DNA of 56,053 nucleotides from Candidatus Zhuqueibacterota bacterium (GCA_016927835.1 JAFGMA010000044.1:1-56053), one strand, 5' to 3'; numbered from the stretch's first letter, positions 26,657-37,009 are shown. Notes: generated by a model not told the origin, from the sequence alone. Translations and numbers: made by a program.

Positions 26657-27721
26657 CTACAACGGCTTCGAATGCTTGCGCACCAGGGCAACCACATCCT
26701 CCGCATCCGCACGATCGCGGCAGTGTATATTCAGAAATACATTTCGCGCTGCTAATTTATTGAGCTGTGCCCGTACCTGATCGCTGGTCGCATGCAGCAT
26801 CAAATTCGCATTCCCGGTCATGTTGAAAATATTATCGAGATCTTCGATTGGAGGGACGGTTTTGGGATCGTGAGATACTTCCAGCAGAGCCAGATTCGAC
26901 AAAGTGGCAACATCCGGAACGTAGTGAATTTTTTCATTATGAACGTGATACAGCACCCGGTTATAGTGTTGAGCCAATTGCTGTTCATAGGGAAAACCAA
27001 ACTCCCGGTAGATTTCAGCCGAACACATCATCGCCAGATCGTTTGATGTATGCCCGAGGCAGTTCGGACCAATCCAGCCATTGCCCAGCCTGAAAGCGTG
27101 CCCGTATTCTAGCTCATCCGCCCACGTGCGAAGCTGATCATAATACCAGCGAATTGCATCCACCAGGAATTGCATCAATCGATGCACAAATTGCGGATCG
27201 AGCATAAAATCCAGAAAAATCTCATCTCCTCGAATCGCATTGGCAATATCCATGGGCATCATTGTTCCGCGAACGGAGAGTACAAACGTTCCATCCTTGC
27301 GCTCTCGCAAATATTCGTAGCCTCGTTTCATATAATTGAACCACCGGGTTTCATCGGAAAGTACGAGTGCATCCAGATCGGCAGGAAATTTCAAGCCAGG
27401 CACCGGAAGACACGTGGTTTCCTGGAATTGGACGTCCATCCCGAGCCAGGCAGTATGCTCGGCGATCCCGAATGATGGGCAAATACAGGGGATTGAATCA
27501 TCATCCAATCCTTCTTTAATGCGCCATTTGGGTCGTTCGGCTTCAAGCAAATATTCCAGCCATTCAGTTAATTGGGTGTCGAGATCGAATTGATTAAGTG
27601 GCGGAATTGCGGGTGAATCTACCGGGATATGTGTGCTGATCAGAAAGTGTCCGGGTTCGGGAGCATTGAAGAACGCGCGGCTGCGCTCAATAACGCGAGT
27701 GATGTGATCATCCAGTTTCAT
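26657..27721 (-). CDS. URO-D-like superfamily protein
   Basis: 354 residues. The fold is recognisable from WLGMDVQF...LPVPGLKFP, the central SVRGTMMPMDIANAIRG, LGNGWIGPNCLGHTSNDLAMM and YHVHNEKIHYVPDV (His cluster where methyltransferase-type members bind metal), and the C-terminal NVFLNIHCRDRADAE. It lacks the HemE N-terminal substrate motif. The GH42 beta-galactosidase gene lies 196 bp upstream on the same strand, so it may belong to that sugar unit. Activity is unknown; methyl transfer is the family expectation, not shown. Confidence 0.78.
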   Translation of the reverse strand: MKLDDHITRVIERSRAFFNAPEPGHFLISTHIPVDSPAIPPLNQFDLDTQLTEWLEYLLEAERPKWRIKEGLDDDSIPCICPSFGIAEHTAWLGMDVQFQETTCLPVPGLKFPADLDALVLSDETRWFNYMKRGYEYLRERKDGTFVLSVRGTMMPMDIANAIRGDEIFLDFMLDPQFVHRLMQFLVDAIRWYYDQLRTWADELEYGHAFRLGNGWIGPNCLGHTSNDLAMMCSAEIYREFGFPYEQQLAQHYNRVLYHVHNEKIHYVPDVATLSNLALLEVSHDPKTVPPIEDLDNIFNMTGNANLMLHATSDQVRAQLNKLAARNVFLNIHCRDRADAEDVVALVRKHSKPL

Positions 27722-27917
27722 AATTCCCCTTTTATTTTAGCGTATTCGAAAAGCTGTATAATCAGGATATTTTTAACAACTCTGTGAATCCTGATAATGA
27801 ATTGAACTGTCGATTTCAAGCAGTCAGCTTCGTTGAATGCCCGCGCCAGACACCGAAGTTTCGCTATCAATCCCCGATTTAAGGCTCTGGTAGGCTTCGT
27901 TTTTGCCGATACCAGCC

Positions 27918-29984
27918 CTATTCCTTCAGCACGACGCATCCCCAGGGAGGCAATTCAAACGTTCCGGTAATCGTATCATCATTCAAAATATTCTGGAATA
28001 CAGGTGAACCGACTCCGATTGTCTTTGGCTCCTGAGTAAAATTCAATACAAAGACAACCTTTTGTTCACCATCGGTGCGCACCTGTGCGGTGACGCCTTC
28101 GGGAAGTACCGCATCGAGTGTTTTTTTAATTGCCAACTCTGAAATTATCTTGCTGTAGAATAGATCGAGAAAGGCATCCTCATTGCGCGAGGCGATGTAA
28201 AACGCCCACTCTTTGCCATAGCGATTTCGCGTCAGCGCCGGAAATCCGGCATAAAAATCGTCTTCATACGTTGCCAGCACTTCAGCGGTCTCCGCATGGA
28301 TTAGATCGCAAAAAATGTGGGCTTTGTAATCCCCGGTGAGATTCAGCGAATTCTGCCCGGCAGCAAGCACCGATCTGGTTTCCCCGTCATTCAGCACATC
28401 GAGTTCCTCCGACCAAATTCCCAGCAATTCTCGCAACGGTCCCGGAAAGCCTCCCAGAAAACAGAGATCGGTTTCATCGACGATTCCGCTCCAATACGTC
28501 GTCACAAAAGTGCCGCCATTCTTAACGAACGCTGCGATTCTTTCAGCGACGCCGGGGCGCAGCATATACAGCATGGGCGCAATGAGAAACTTGTATTTTG
28601 AAAAATCACAATCCATGCTGATAACATCCGTCGGGATGCCTGATTTCCAGAATACACGATGGTGGCGGATGCATGTTTCTTCATAATGCTTTTGTTCCTG
28701 CCGGGGTCCGCTGGCACTGTCGATTGCCCAGCGATTCTCCCAATCATAAATGATGGCAACTTCAGCCGGCACCTGCATTCCCACGACCATGTCCAGTTTT
28801 TTCAGTGCATTGCCGACTTCGGCAACATCCCGAAAAACGCGCGTATGCTCATTCCCACAGTGATCGACGACAGCACCATGAAATTTTTCCCAGCCGCCGC
28901 GGCTTTTCCGCCATTGAAAATATTGCACCGTGTCGGAACCGTGCGCAATTGCCAACAGCGATGCGGTCAGGTGCAATCCCGGTCGCTTGAGTCGCGCAAC
29001 ATGCATGCCATTGGTGACGCTGGGCGTGCTTTCCATGAGCATAAACGGCTTGCCATTTTTTAGGGACCGGTTGATATCATGCAAAAAACTATGGCGGGAC
29101 GCCAATTCCCAATCGCTGATTTCCATCGTACCCCAGGGAGGATAGCTATCCCAGGAAATCACATCGAGGAATTCGGCAAATTTCCAGTAATTCAATCCCG
29201 GGTACGTTCCCATGAAATTGGTTGTCACCGGCACTCTGGGTGTCAATTCTCGCAAAGGCTGAATTTCATGTTTGAAAAAATCAAGCGTTTGATCGGTGAC
29301 GAACCGTTTCCAGTCCAATACCATTGCCGGCAAATGGCGTTCACCATGCGGTGCCGGCGATTCGATTTGCGACCAATCGCTGAAGGTATGGCTCCAAAAA
29401 GCTGTCCACCAGGCATGGTTGAGTTTCTCCAGATCCTGGTCGTACCTTTGCCTGAGCCAATCGCGGAAAGCTTCCTGGCAAAGCTCGCAATGGCACTCTC
29501 CGCTATATTCATTCGACACATGCCAGAGAATCAGTGCCGGATGGTTTTTATAGCGTTCGGCTAATTTCGCATTGATGATGCGGCATTTTTCACGATAAAC
29601 CGGCGAGGTGTAGCAATGGTTATGTCGGATGCCATGCAAAATTCTGATTCGATTGGCATCGACCCGAAGGACTTCGGGATATTTCCTGGACATCCATGCC
29701 GGACGCGCGGCGCTGGGTGTCGCCAGAACTGCATAAATGCCATTGTCGGCAAATTTATCCATTATAGTATCGAGCCAACTGAAATCGAATTCTCCCTCAT
29801 TCGGTTCGGGCGCAGCCCAGGCAAAAATTCCCACCGACATCGCATTGCAGCCGGACAATTTCATCAACCGGATATCCTCATCCCAGATGGCAGGTGTTTT
29901 ACGCCACTGCTCCGGATTGTAGTCCCCACCATGCAGTAGATGCGGAACCGCCGGCGCAATCGGGGGGTAGCGCAGCTTATTCAT
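27918..29984 (-). CDS. GH42 family beta-galactosidase
   Basis: 688 residues, normal for GH42. The TIM barrel starts with HGGDYNPEQW; the acid/base is Glu159 in HVSNEYSGE and the nucleophile Glu318 in FMLMESTPS. C124 and the cluster C164-x-C166-x2-C169 match the zinc site of GH42 enzymes. A trimerisation domain (about 390-600) and a small C-terminal beta domain (PWGCVVLKE) follow. No signal peptide, so it is cytoplasmic and cleaves beta-galactosides after uptake. GGAAGGA precedes the ATG. The aldose epimerase gene ends 17 bp upstream, so the two form a galactoside operon. Confidence 0.96.
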   Translation of the reverse strand: MNKLRYPPIAPAVPHLLHGGDYNPEQWRKTPAIWDEDIRLMKLSGCNAMSVGIFAWAAPEPNEGEFDFSWLDTIMDKFADNGIYAVLATPSAARPAWMSRKYPEVLRVDANRIRILHGIRHNHCYTSPVYREKCRIINAKLAERYKNHPALILWHVSNEYSGECHCELCQEAFRDWLRQRYDQDLEKLNHAWWTAFWSHTFSDWSQIESPAPHGERHLPAMVLDWKRFVTDQTLDFFKHEIQPLRELTPRVPVTTNFMGTYPGLNYWKFAEFLDVISWDSYPPWGTMEISDWELASRHSFLHDINRSLKNGKPFMLMESTPSVTNGMHVARLKRPGLHLTASLLAIAHGSDTVQYFQWRKSRGGWEKFHGAVVDHCGNEHTRVFRDVAEVGNALKKLDMVVGMQVPAEVAIIYDWENRWAIDSASGPRQEQKHYEETCIRHHRVFWKSGIPTDVISMDCDFSKYKFLIAPMLYMLRPGVAERIAAFVKNGGTFVTTYWSGIVDETDLCFLGGFPGPLRELLGIWSEELDVLNDGETRSVLAAGQNSLNLTGDYKAHIFCDLIHAETAEVLATYEDDFYAGFPALTRNRYGKEWAFYIASRNEDAFLDLFYSKIISELAIKKTLDAVLPEGVTAQVRTDGEQKVVFVLNFTQEPKTIGVGSPVFQNILNDDTITGTFELPPWGCVVLKE

Positions 29985-30001
29985 TTTTGCATCCTTCCTG
30001 T

Positions 30002-31156
30002 TTATTCTTGAGATGCGTAAAATTTATGGACCGTCAAATGGGTGTATTTTTCCCCGGGTCGAAGAATCACCGAGGGAAAATTGGGTTTATTCGGTGAATC
30101 CGGGTAGTGCTGCGTCTCGAGGCAGAAACCGTAATGTTTTTTATACACTTTGCCCGCTTTTCCGGTGATGGTTCCGTCCAGGAAATTGCCGGTATAGAAT
30201 TGAATTCCGGGCTCGGTTGTATAAATTTCCATTATCCTGCCGCTGGAAAACTCAACTACTTTCGCTGCCAGTGCGAGTGTGCCGTTCTGGTTATTCAACA
30301 CAAAATTATGATCATACCCGCCTTTAACCAGATCAACTTCCTTGCCGATTGCTTTCGCTGAGGTGAAATCCATTGGCGAATCTTTCACCGGACGCAGCTC
30401 ACCGGTAGGAATGAGCGCTTCATCGACGGGGGTATAATAATCGGCAGCCAGCAGCACTTGATGACTCAAAATATCACCTGTCCCCTGCCCCGCCAGGTTG
30501 AAATAGCTATGGTGCGTCAGATTGATCGGCGTGGCTTTATCGGTGGTAGCTTCGTAACGCACCTTCAATTCATCAGCATTTGTCAATTCATAAATCACGG
30601 TGCACGGAAGATTGCCGGGATAGCCTTCCTCGCCATCCTTGCTCAGATAGGTGAATTTGACACCAGCAGCCTCCTTTTTCTGGACCGTTTCTGCCTGCCA
30701 CACCACCTTATCGAAGCCTTTTATCCCACCATGCAGATGGTTTTCGTCGTTGTTGGTCGCCAGCCGGTACTCGACGCCGTCAAGCTTAAACTTGCCTTTG
30801 GCGATGCGGTTACCATAGCGCCCGACAATCGCCCCGAAATAAGGATTTTCTTTTATGTAACCGTCCAGATCATCGTATCCCAGCACAATATCGCCCGGGG
30901 TGCCGTTTTTATCCGGCACTTCCAGCGATACCAGAATTGCGCCATACGTGATCAATCGAGCTTTCAGTCCGTTCGCATTCGTCAACGTGTATAAATCGAC
31001 ATCGATACCATCAGGGGTTTTACCAAAAGATTGCTTTTTAATTCCCATTTCGATTTTCCCTTTCTCTATTTTGTCCGATTCTTTTTTTGCGCAAAATGAA
31101 AACACGACTACGAGTGCGAGAATCAGAATGACAGGACGTATGTATTTAATTATCAT
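30002..31156 (-). CDS. galM: Aldose 1-epimerase (galactose mutarotase), probable lipoprotein
   Basis: 384 residues from ATG 31156, chosen because GGGAGG lies about 9 nt upstream (an ATG at 31171 is five codons earlier). It interconverts alpha and beta anomers of galactose and glucose. Motifs: YGAILVSLEVPD, VGRYGNRIAKG, NHLHGG with catalytic His, THHSYFNLAGQ with second His, and CLETQHYPDSPN with the catalytic Glu. The N-terminus is a hydrophobic signal ending in FSFC-AKK, an imperfect lipobox, so it is probably anchored in the envelope. The next gene, 17 bp downstream, is the GH42 beta-galactosidase. A strong promoter is at 31293-31321. Confidence 0.94.
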   Translation of the reverse strand: MIIKYIRPVILILALVVVFSFCAKKESDKIEKGKIEMGIKKQSFGKTPDGIDVDLYTLTNANGLKARLITYGAILVSLEVPDKNGTPGDIVLGYDDLDGYIKENPYFGAIVGRYGNRIAKGKFKLDGVEYRLATNNDENHLHGGIKGFDKVVWQAETVQKKEAAGVKFTYLSKDGEEGYPGNLPCTVIYELTNADELKVRYEATTDKATPINLTHHSYFNLAGQGTGDILSHQVLLAADYYTPVDEALIPTGELRPVKDSPMDFTSAKAIGKEVDLVKGGYDHNFVLNNQNGTLALAAKVVEFSSGRIMEIYTTEPGIQFYTGNFLDGTITGKAGKVYKKHYGFCLETQHYPDSPNKPNFPSVILRPGEKYTHLTVHKFYASQE

Positions 31157-31292
31157 TGTATTTCCTCCCATTTTTAATGAATGCGGATGCTATTCAAAAG
31201 ACAAGCGTTGAATATATCGATACCGGAATGGGGCATCAGCGTTGCCGTTCGCAGTTGTTGTTCCCATCAATTGCTTGTTTTTATTTGCGATG

Positions 31293-31321
31293 AATATAAT
31301 AAACCAATGTAAAAGTGTCAA
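31293..31321 (-). promoter_or_regulatory. Sigma70-type promoter for galM-GH42
   Basis: On the minus strand TTGACA (31321-31316), 17-bp spacer and TATATT (31298-31293), a near-perfect match. The start point would be about 31286, leaving a ~130-nt leader before galM. Confidence 0.7.
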
Positions 31322-31810
31322 GCATTTTTTAGTTTCTGAATCAAAACTGGCAGGCCTGTGCTGAGAGGGATCGAAGCACAACCAAAAAACAATGGCTTAT
31401 TGCCATGTTCAAGGTGAAAAAATACTGATTTTTCGCGCAAGCATTGAGCCATTGCTTATAGTAATTGCCTCGTTCAGGTACTATGTCATCGCTGGAATTG
31501 ATTCAGGCAAAATAATTATTGCAAAAGCGTGTAAAATATACGATATTGAAGTCACAGATAAAATTAAAATCCGGATAAAAAAGTCAGGGAAAATTCATAA
31601 CTAAATTGAGCGATTGGTATTTGGCTTTTGGCTAATTAAATTTCAAATAGCTATAACGATCTAAGTTTCTTACCCAACAGGTGAAAAAATGTTACTACGT
31701 AAGTCTTGATAAACTAAGCGCCATAAGCCAGCAGCAAATCGCCTATTTCAGGTCAATACTAAGCGCAATAGATACAAATTATCCAAGCCTGGCACTCATC
31801 GAATTTAAAT
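31322..31810. other. AT-rich intergenic region, no gene supported
   Basis: 489 bp between the galM promoter and the gene at 31811. A 70-codon frame at 31392-31604 lacks a ribosome-binding site and family resemblance, so it is not called. No terminator or repeat was seen. Confidence 0.45.
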
Positions 31811-32944
31811 ATGAAAGAACACACAATGACTAAAATAAAAAAAATCGTGCGTCTTGAGGAAACCACTTTGCGGCTCGGAGGGATCGGCGATAACTGGCAT
31901 TTAACGTGGGCAAATAACGATAAGCAGTACGTGGGTTTATGCGATGGCAGCGGATGGGAGGGCATGCCACAAGCCGCCTACAACAGCCGCATGTATGCGA
32001 TTTCCGGAGGTCCGCCGCGACCTGTATTCGAATTTCTCGATGACTATCCCGATCTCATCAATGGAGCGACCGCACGAGAGTGTTTCCGATACTACAATTT
32101 TGGGATTCTGGCTCTGCACGGAACGCTGTACCAGTTTCTCAGTACTCCCAATCGCCCGTTTACGGAGGAAAATCCCCGGATAATCGGCGCCAAGCTGATC
32201 TATTCGCCGGATAATGGCAAAACGTGGTGCAACCAGGACGGTTCATCGCCGGTGCGGTGGGAAGCCTGGGATGATCGGTCAAAGGACAGCATGGTTTTCT
32301 TCGAGGAACCCGGGGATGCATTCTCGCTGCTGACGGTTTTGCAGATGGGAAAGGATTATTGTCACAATTCCGATGGCTATATTTATGTTTATGCGCCAAA
32401 CGGCAACACAGAAGGCACCATGAATCAACTCGTGATGTTTCGGGTTCGTAAAGAGCATCTTTTGAATCGGCGGGCTTATGAATTTTTCGCCGGATTTTCA
32501 TCGGGAGAAAACGCACAGTGGTCCGACCGTATTGAAGATCGCGCGGTGGTGCATGCATTTCCGTCCGGATGGGTGAATCGATTTATACACCCGTATGCCT
32601 GGCATCCAAGCGTCGCATACATTGCTCCGCTCGATCTCTACCTGATGGCTAATTGGGGGATGGGCTGCGGTCCAACGGGCGATTGGTTCGCTAAACCCAG
32701 CTACCTGGGTTTCTGGTCGGCAAAAGATCCCTGGGGATCCTGGACACAGGTGCATGAGGAAACGAGCTGGATCCCTGTCGGAGACAGGGGAGCGCGCGCG
32801 TATCAACCACAAATCGCGCCCAAATGGATTGCCGCCGATGGTCGATCTTTCTGGCTGGTGTGGACCGATTTTCAGGATGTGGAAGGCAAAGGCAAACCGT
32901 ATTATAGCTTCAATACCCAGAAAGTTCTAATCGTTGCGGATTAG
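31811..32944 (+). CDS. Predicted beta-propeller protein, DUF4185-like
   Basis: 377 residues without signal peptide. Repeated aromatic beta units such as LTWANNDKQYVGLCDGSGW, LIYSPDNGKTWCNQDG, YVYAPNG, HPSVAYIAPLDLYLMANWG and YLGFWSAKDPWGSWTQVHEE resemble the five-bladed propellers of DUF4185 and GH-like proteins that handle sugars. No catalytic residues can be assigned. ATG 31811 is used; ATG 31826 is equally possible because neither has a clear Shine-Dalgarno. It is alone between the galactoside operon and the T9SS protease. Confidence 0.65.
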   Translation: MKEHTMTKIKKIVRLEETTLRLGGIGDNWHLTWANNDKQYVGLCDGSGWEGMPQAAYNSRMYAISGGPPRPVFEFLDDYPDLINGATARECFRYYNFGILALHGTLYQFLSTPNRPFTEENPRIIGAKLIYSPDNGKTWCNQDGSSPVRWEAWDDRSKDSMVFFEEPGDAFSLLTVLQMGKDYCHNSDGYIYVYAPNGNTEGTMNQLVMFRVRKEHLLNRRAYEFFAGFSSGENAQWSDRIEDRAVVHAFPSGWVNRFIHPYAWHPSVAYIAPLDLYLMANWGMGCGPTGDWFAKPSYLGFWSAKDPWGSWTQVHEETSWIPVGDRGARAYQPQIAPKWIAADGRSFWLVWTDFQDVEGKGKPYYSFNTQKVLIVAD

Positions 32945-33637
32945 CGCTGCTGAACATTGTTGTCGCCGGCTGTCATTAAAACGCATCAAATCCGCAGCAT
33001 AACGCTTTTCAAATTCGTGTACTTCGAACGGGAATAATTTGAATAATACGGAGTGAAATCCATACAGGGCTTTCACGCCAAAGCATGAGAGTGCACCAAA
33101 ACTGATCACTAAACGTAATTTTGAAATGGTTAATTTATCACCGTTCAAGTATAAAACAATGAAATTAAAATCTGATACCCCATCAAGCGCCTGTCGTTAT
33201 ATCAAAAATCCTTGCTGAGTTTTATTGGTTAGTGCCTTTCTGAAAACCCGGGCAGGTTCATGCAAATTATAAAATCTGCCGGAGATTCCTTGCGGATAAA
33301 CTTTGATAGTACTTTGCGGAGGAAGTTTTTGACCGCATACCAAGTCTTCCTATGCAAGCCTATTTCCATCGACGTGATGTCTTGCTTCTGCTGTACTTAC
33401 AAATTTAATAATTGTACTATTCTCTGGTCCCGGAACTTGAAAGGAGGGTTGACAATGCATTTTTATTAAGAGAAAAAACGATACGCGGAAAAAATCGATT
33501 TAGAAAAACATTACCCTGGTTGTCACACATTCCAGGATCAGTAATATTCATGGGAAAGGCGTTTCTAAAAACCTGCGTGTACAAGACGTTAGAGCTGATT
33601 TTTAAATTCATCTACATAACTAACTCGAGGAATACAA
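32945..33637. other. Long intergenic region upstream of the M6 protease
   Basis: 693 bp. A strong AAAGGAGG (33440-33447) precedes an ATG at 33455 that opens only a four-codon frame (MHFY) ending at 33469. A moderate promoter is at 33520-33547. GTGCCTTTCTGAAAACC near 33232 resembles GTGCCTATCCGAAAACC near 36728. No gene is supported. Confidence 0.45.
33520..33547 (+). promoter_or_regulatory. Possible promoter for the M6 protease
   Basis: TTGTCA (33520-33525), 16-bp spacer, TAATAT (33542-33547), about 90 bp before the gene. Weaker than the other promoters in this window. Confidence 0.35.
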
Positions 33638-36529
33638 ATGAAGCGAAAAATTATACCGATGCTTGTTTTTTTATCCTTGTCGTTGCGGGTAACCTCTCTC
33701 GATGCCGTTGCTGTGAAGCAGCTACCAATCACAGTTGAGCAGCCGGATGGAACGGCGATACACTGTTTCATCACAGGTGACGAAACCAGCCGCTGGCTGC
33801 ATAATGCCAATAATTTTTTGATACTTAAACACCCGCGAAGCGGAATCTATGTCTGGGCGATTCAAGAAAATAGCCGAATCGTTCCGTCAAATTACACCGT
33901 TCATGAGAACAATCCAGGAACGCTTGGCATCCAGCCCGGACTTCGCCCCGAGACTGCGATCTCGGATGCACACCAGAGATCATTCCGAGCCGCTCAACAG
34001 GCGTTATCGCGAACACCCTATTGCCCATCGAAAGGCACGATTCAGAATCCTGTCATTTTTATCCGCTTTTCTGATCAATCAGATTTCGAAGGCACGATTG
34101 CCAGGTATGATTCGATCTATAATGATTCCACCGAGGGCGCGTTTTCGCTCATTAATTATTTCAAGGAAGTGTCCTATCAGCAATTGAATGTCATCTCCAG
34201 CTTTTTTCCGACGCCTGACAACCAAATGATCGTCTCTTACCAGGATACGCTGCCTCGGAGCTTTTACACAAAATCATCACCGGAGAATCCTGATGGCTAT
34301 TCACAAGGTCTGGCATACACGCGCGAACGTGTCTTACTGACGGCAGCCGCAAATTCCATCGCTAATCAGGTACCATCTGACCTGAATATCGACAGCAATG
34401 ACGATGGATTTGTCGATCACGTCTGTTTCATCATTCGTGGCAAGCAAACTGAGTGGGCGTCGCTATTATGGCCTCATTTTTCCAGTCTCGCCGTGAATGA
34501 TTCTGCAAACGCCTACATTAATGGTAAACGAGTTGGCATGTATAGCCTGTTGATTGAACAATTTGCCGACTTCGGGCTATTCACAGGCACGCTGGCACAC
34601 GAAATGTTTCATGCCATGAGCGCGCCCGATTTATATCATTACGGTAAAGATGATTTGATACCCGTCGGGGAGTGGGATATTATGAGCTATTCCTACCCTG
34701 AAGCACCGCACCCGGGCGCGTACATGAAATATCAGTATGGGCACTGGATTGACGATATTCCGGAGATTTCAGAGCCAGGCACGTATTCACTGAAGCCCTT
34801 GACTGAGGCATCAAACAACTGCTATAAAATTGCTTCGCCCTATTCGGAGACGGAATTCTTTGTGTTGGAATATCGAAAGCGTAAACCGCCTTTCGAAACG
34901 CACGGCATGATGGGTTCCGGTTTGGTTGTATATCGGGTAGATACCACGAACGGATTGAAAGGCAATTCCAGCGGTCCACCAGATGGTTTGTATATTTACC
35001 GACCCGGAGGTACACCTACCTATAACGGCAACCAATGGGAAGCCCACTTCTCCAGCGACGTCGCTCGTACCAAAATTAACGACGCTACTGATCCCAGCAG
35101 CTTTTTGCAGGATGGCAGTGCCGGAGGATTGAATCTGTTTAATATTGGCAGCGCCGACGATTCCATCACGTTTGAAGTGTCACTTGAACCGGCGAGTTTT
35201 GTAACTCTCACAGCGCCGAATGCTTATGCGAATCTTCAGGTTGGTGACAAAGTGACACTGCAATGGCGATGCGCCGGCATTACATCATTCGAAATCACTT
35301 ATTCGATAGATGGTGGACGGAATTGGCTGCCTGTAACGACAGGTATCTCGCAAAATGAATACCAATGGCTGATCCCCTATACCATAACAAATAACTGTGT
35401 GATTCGGATCTCGGACGCGGCGCACCCGGATGTTTTTAGTGATGTACCTTGCTATATTTCGGATGCTGAAAATTTTTACCCATTGGTGATGAATTATGAT
35501 CTGACAGCAACCGATTGCAACTTCAATTCAGGTGTTGTCGCCTACAATGATAAAATTTGGGTGTCATTGTGGAACATGAATAAAATATCATGTTTCGATG
35601 TAAACGGCACTTTCATTGAATCTTTTCCGATTGATGGATTGCAGCTCGGTATCGCTTCAATGACGTTTGATGAGCAACAATTTATTTACGCAGCAGGATA
35701 CGGCAGCAAATATTTTTATAAAATCAATCCGGAAACGAGGACGGTAGTGGATTCAATTTTAAATTTGGACAACCAATATGCCGGATTTTGCAGTTTCGAT
35801 CCGGATGCAAACAACGGCGCTGGTGGATTATGGATTGGATTTCCCGGATCCATTTCGCTTTATCTTATTGATTTGCAAGGACAGCCGCTTGATACACTGG
35901 CGATTTACCAGCATCACCTGTTGCGTCTCAATGGAATTGCCCATGATGCATATTCCGACGGAGGTCCGTATTTATGGCTGTTTGATAATGGTGCGGGGCA
36001 GGGTTTGCCCCAATTCCTGTACAGGCTTCATATCGAATCCAATACACTCTCACAGGAATTTCACGATGTGAATCTCGATCTGGGGACGGATCCGCTAAAC
36101 AAAGCCGGGGATTTATTTTTCACTCGGTCGTTGTGGCACGGCAAAATACTGGTCGGTGGCGTGATGTCCTATCGCGATGACAATCGCCTGTTCGCGTATG
36201 ACATTTCTACGCCATTGAGCAATATTCAAGAGGCAGAGGGGACGTGCATCGATCAATTCCTGTTGACGCAAAATTATCCAAATCCCTTTAATGCGAAAAC
36301 GATAATTCATTATCAGCTTCCAAAAGCCTCGCGAGTTTCCATAAAACTTTTCAATATCTTCGGACAGGAAATTTGTACAGTTGTTGATGATAAGAAGGAA
36401 GCCGGTATTTACAAGGTTTCGTGGGACAGCAAAAATAATTCTGGGGATGCAGTGGCAAGCGGCATCTATTTTTATCAAATTTCTGCTGATAATTTCATCA
36501 AATCAAGTAAAATGATATTAATACGATGA
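33638..36529 (+). CDS. M6-family metalloprotease with T9SS sorting domain
   Basis: 963 residues, exported. A signal peptide spans about residues 1-24. The catalytic zinc motif H321-E-M-F-H325 (TLAHEMFHAMSAPDLYH) with a following IPVGEWDIMSYS matches immune-inhibitor-A-like M6 proteases. After residue ~510 come an Ig-like segment (LQVGDKVTLQWRC...) and a six-strand propeller-like region (~610-860). The last ~85 residues, FLLTQNYPNPFNAKT to SSKMILIR, are a type A T9SS C-terminal domain that directs secretion through the type IX system and is removed on the surface. GAGGAA precedes the ATG. T9SS genes themselves are not in the window. It probably degrades extracellular protein. Confidence 0.93.
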   Translation: MKRKIIPMLVFLSLSLRVTSLDAVAVKQLPITVEQPDGTAIHCFITGDETSRWLHNANNFLILKHPRSGIYVWAIQENSRIVPSNYTVHENNPGTLGIQPGLRPETAISDAHQRSFRAAQQALSRTPYCPSKGTIQNPVIFIRFSDQSDFEGTIARYDSIYNDSTEGAFSLINYFKEVSYQQLNVISSFFPTPDNQMIVSYQDTLPRSFYTKSSPENPDGYSQGLAYTRERVLLTAAANSIANQVPSDLNIDSNDDGFVDHVCFIIRGKQTEWASLLWPHFSSLAVNDSANAYINGKRVGMYSLLIEQFADFGLFTGTLAHEMFHAMSAPDLYHYGKDDLIPVGEWDIMSYSYPEAPHPGAYMKYQYGHWIDDIPEISEPGTYSLKPLTEASNNCYKIASPYSETEFFVLEYRKRKPPFETHGMMGSGLVVYRVDTTNGLKGNSSGPPDGLYIYRPGGTPTYNGNQWEAHFSSDVARTKINDATDPSSFLQDGSAGGLNLFNIGSADDSITFEVSLEPASFVTLTAPNAYANLQVGDKVTLQWRCAGITSFEITYSIDGGRNWLPVTTGISQNEYQWLIPYTITNNCVIRISDAAHPDVFSDVPCYISDAENFYPLVMNYDLTATDCNFNSGVVAYNDKIWVSLWNMNKISCFDVNGTFIESFPIDGLQLGIASMTFDEQQFIYAAGYGSKYFYKINPETRTVVDSILNLDNQYAGFCSFDPDANNGAGGLWIGFPGSISLYLIDLQGQPLDTLAIYQHHLLRLNGIAHDAYSDGGPYLWLFDNGAGQGLPQFLYRLHIESNTLSQEFHDVNLDLGTDPLNKAGDLFFTRSLWHGKILVGGVMSYRDDNRLFAYDISTPLSNIQEAEGTCIDQFLLTQNYPNPFNAKTIIHYQLPKASRVSIKLFNIFGQEICTVVDDKKEAGIYKVSWDSKNNSGDAVASGIYFYQISADNFIKSSKMILIR

Positions 36530-36778
36530 GGCAACATCAGCCGGGTGCAATCCTGAATTCGATAAATTCTCTCTGGCAACCAATTAAAATCAGACCGAAT
36601 GGCTTCAGGTTCCGCATTCCTGGTTCAATGGTTGTTTTCTATTGATTTTGCTTTTTTCGCGCCCAATGTTCCGGAGATTGTTCGTCAGCAATTGGGTATA
36701 AATCTCAACAGGGCATAACCTTATTAAGTGCCTATCCGAAAACCTATTCCAAAGAATAATTTGGATCAGGCAAAAACT

Positions 36779-36884
36779 GTCATTCCCGCATGTTTTAAGC
36801 GGGGTGCCGCCCACGGGAATCCACCAGCCCTCTATAAATGGATTCCCGTGGTCGGCATCCCGATCAAAGGACTTCGGGAATGAC
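36779..36884. repeat. Dispersed palindromic repeat (GTCATTCCCG...)
   Basis: GTCATTCCCG (36779-36788) is inverted at CGGGAATGAC (36875-36884), with an internal inverted pair GGGAATCCA / TGGATTCCC. It is the common GTCATTCCCGC-type intergenic repeat of many bacterial genomes. It lies 25 bp from MITE-like copy B. Confidence 0.75.
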
Positions 36885-36909
36885 TAGGATGATTTTCGGT
36901 GGGTTCTAA

Positions 36910-37009
36910 GGAGATGGGATAAGATAAGTTACCCATTTAAATTTATTAAGTGGCTATTTATCATAATTATTTTTTAAGTAAAATGCCCAGGCTATTTTAT
37001 CCCACCTCC
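36910..37009 (+). repeat. MITE-like palindromic repeat, copy B
   Basis: 100 bp from GGAGATGGGATAA to TTTTATCCCACCTCC, aligning end to end with copies A (inverted) and C. The internal core AAGTGGCTATTTATCA is shared with copy C. It lies between convergent genes. Confidence 0.88.

Noticed and set aside
31392..31604. Small gene of 70 codons
   Set aside because: No Shine-Dalgarno, no family resemblance, AT-rich composition expected of noncoding DNA.
33451..33456. TTGACA as a -35 box
   Set aside because: It overlaps a ribosome-binding site/ATG and no -10 element follows at 16-18 bp.
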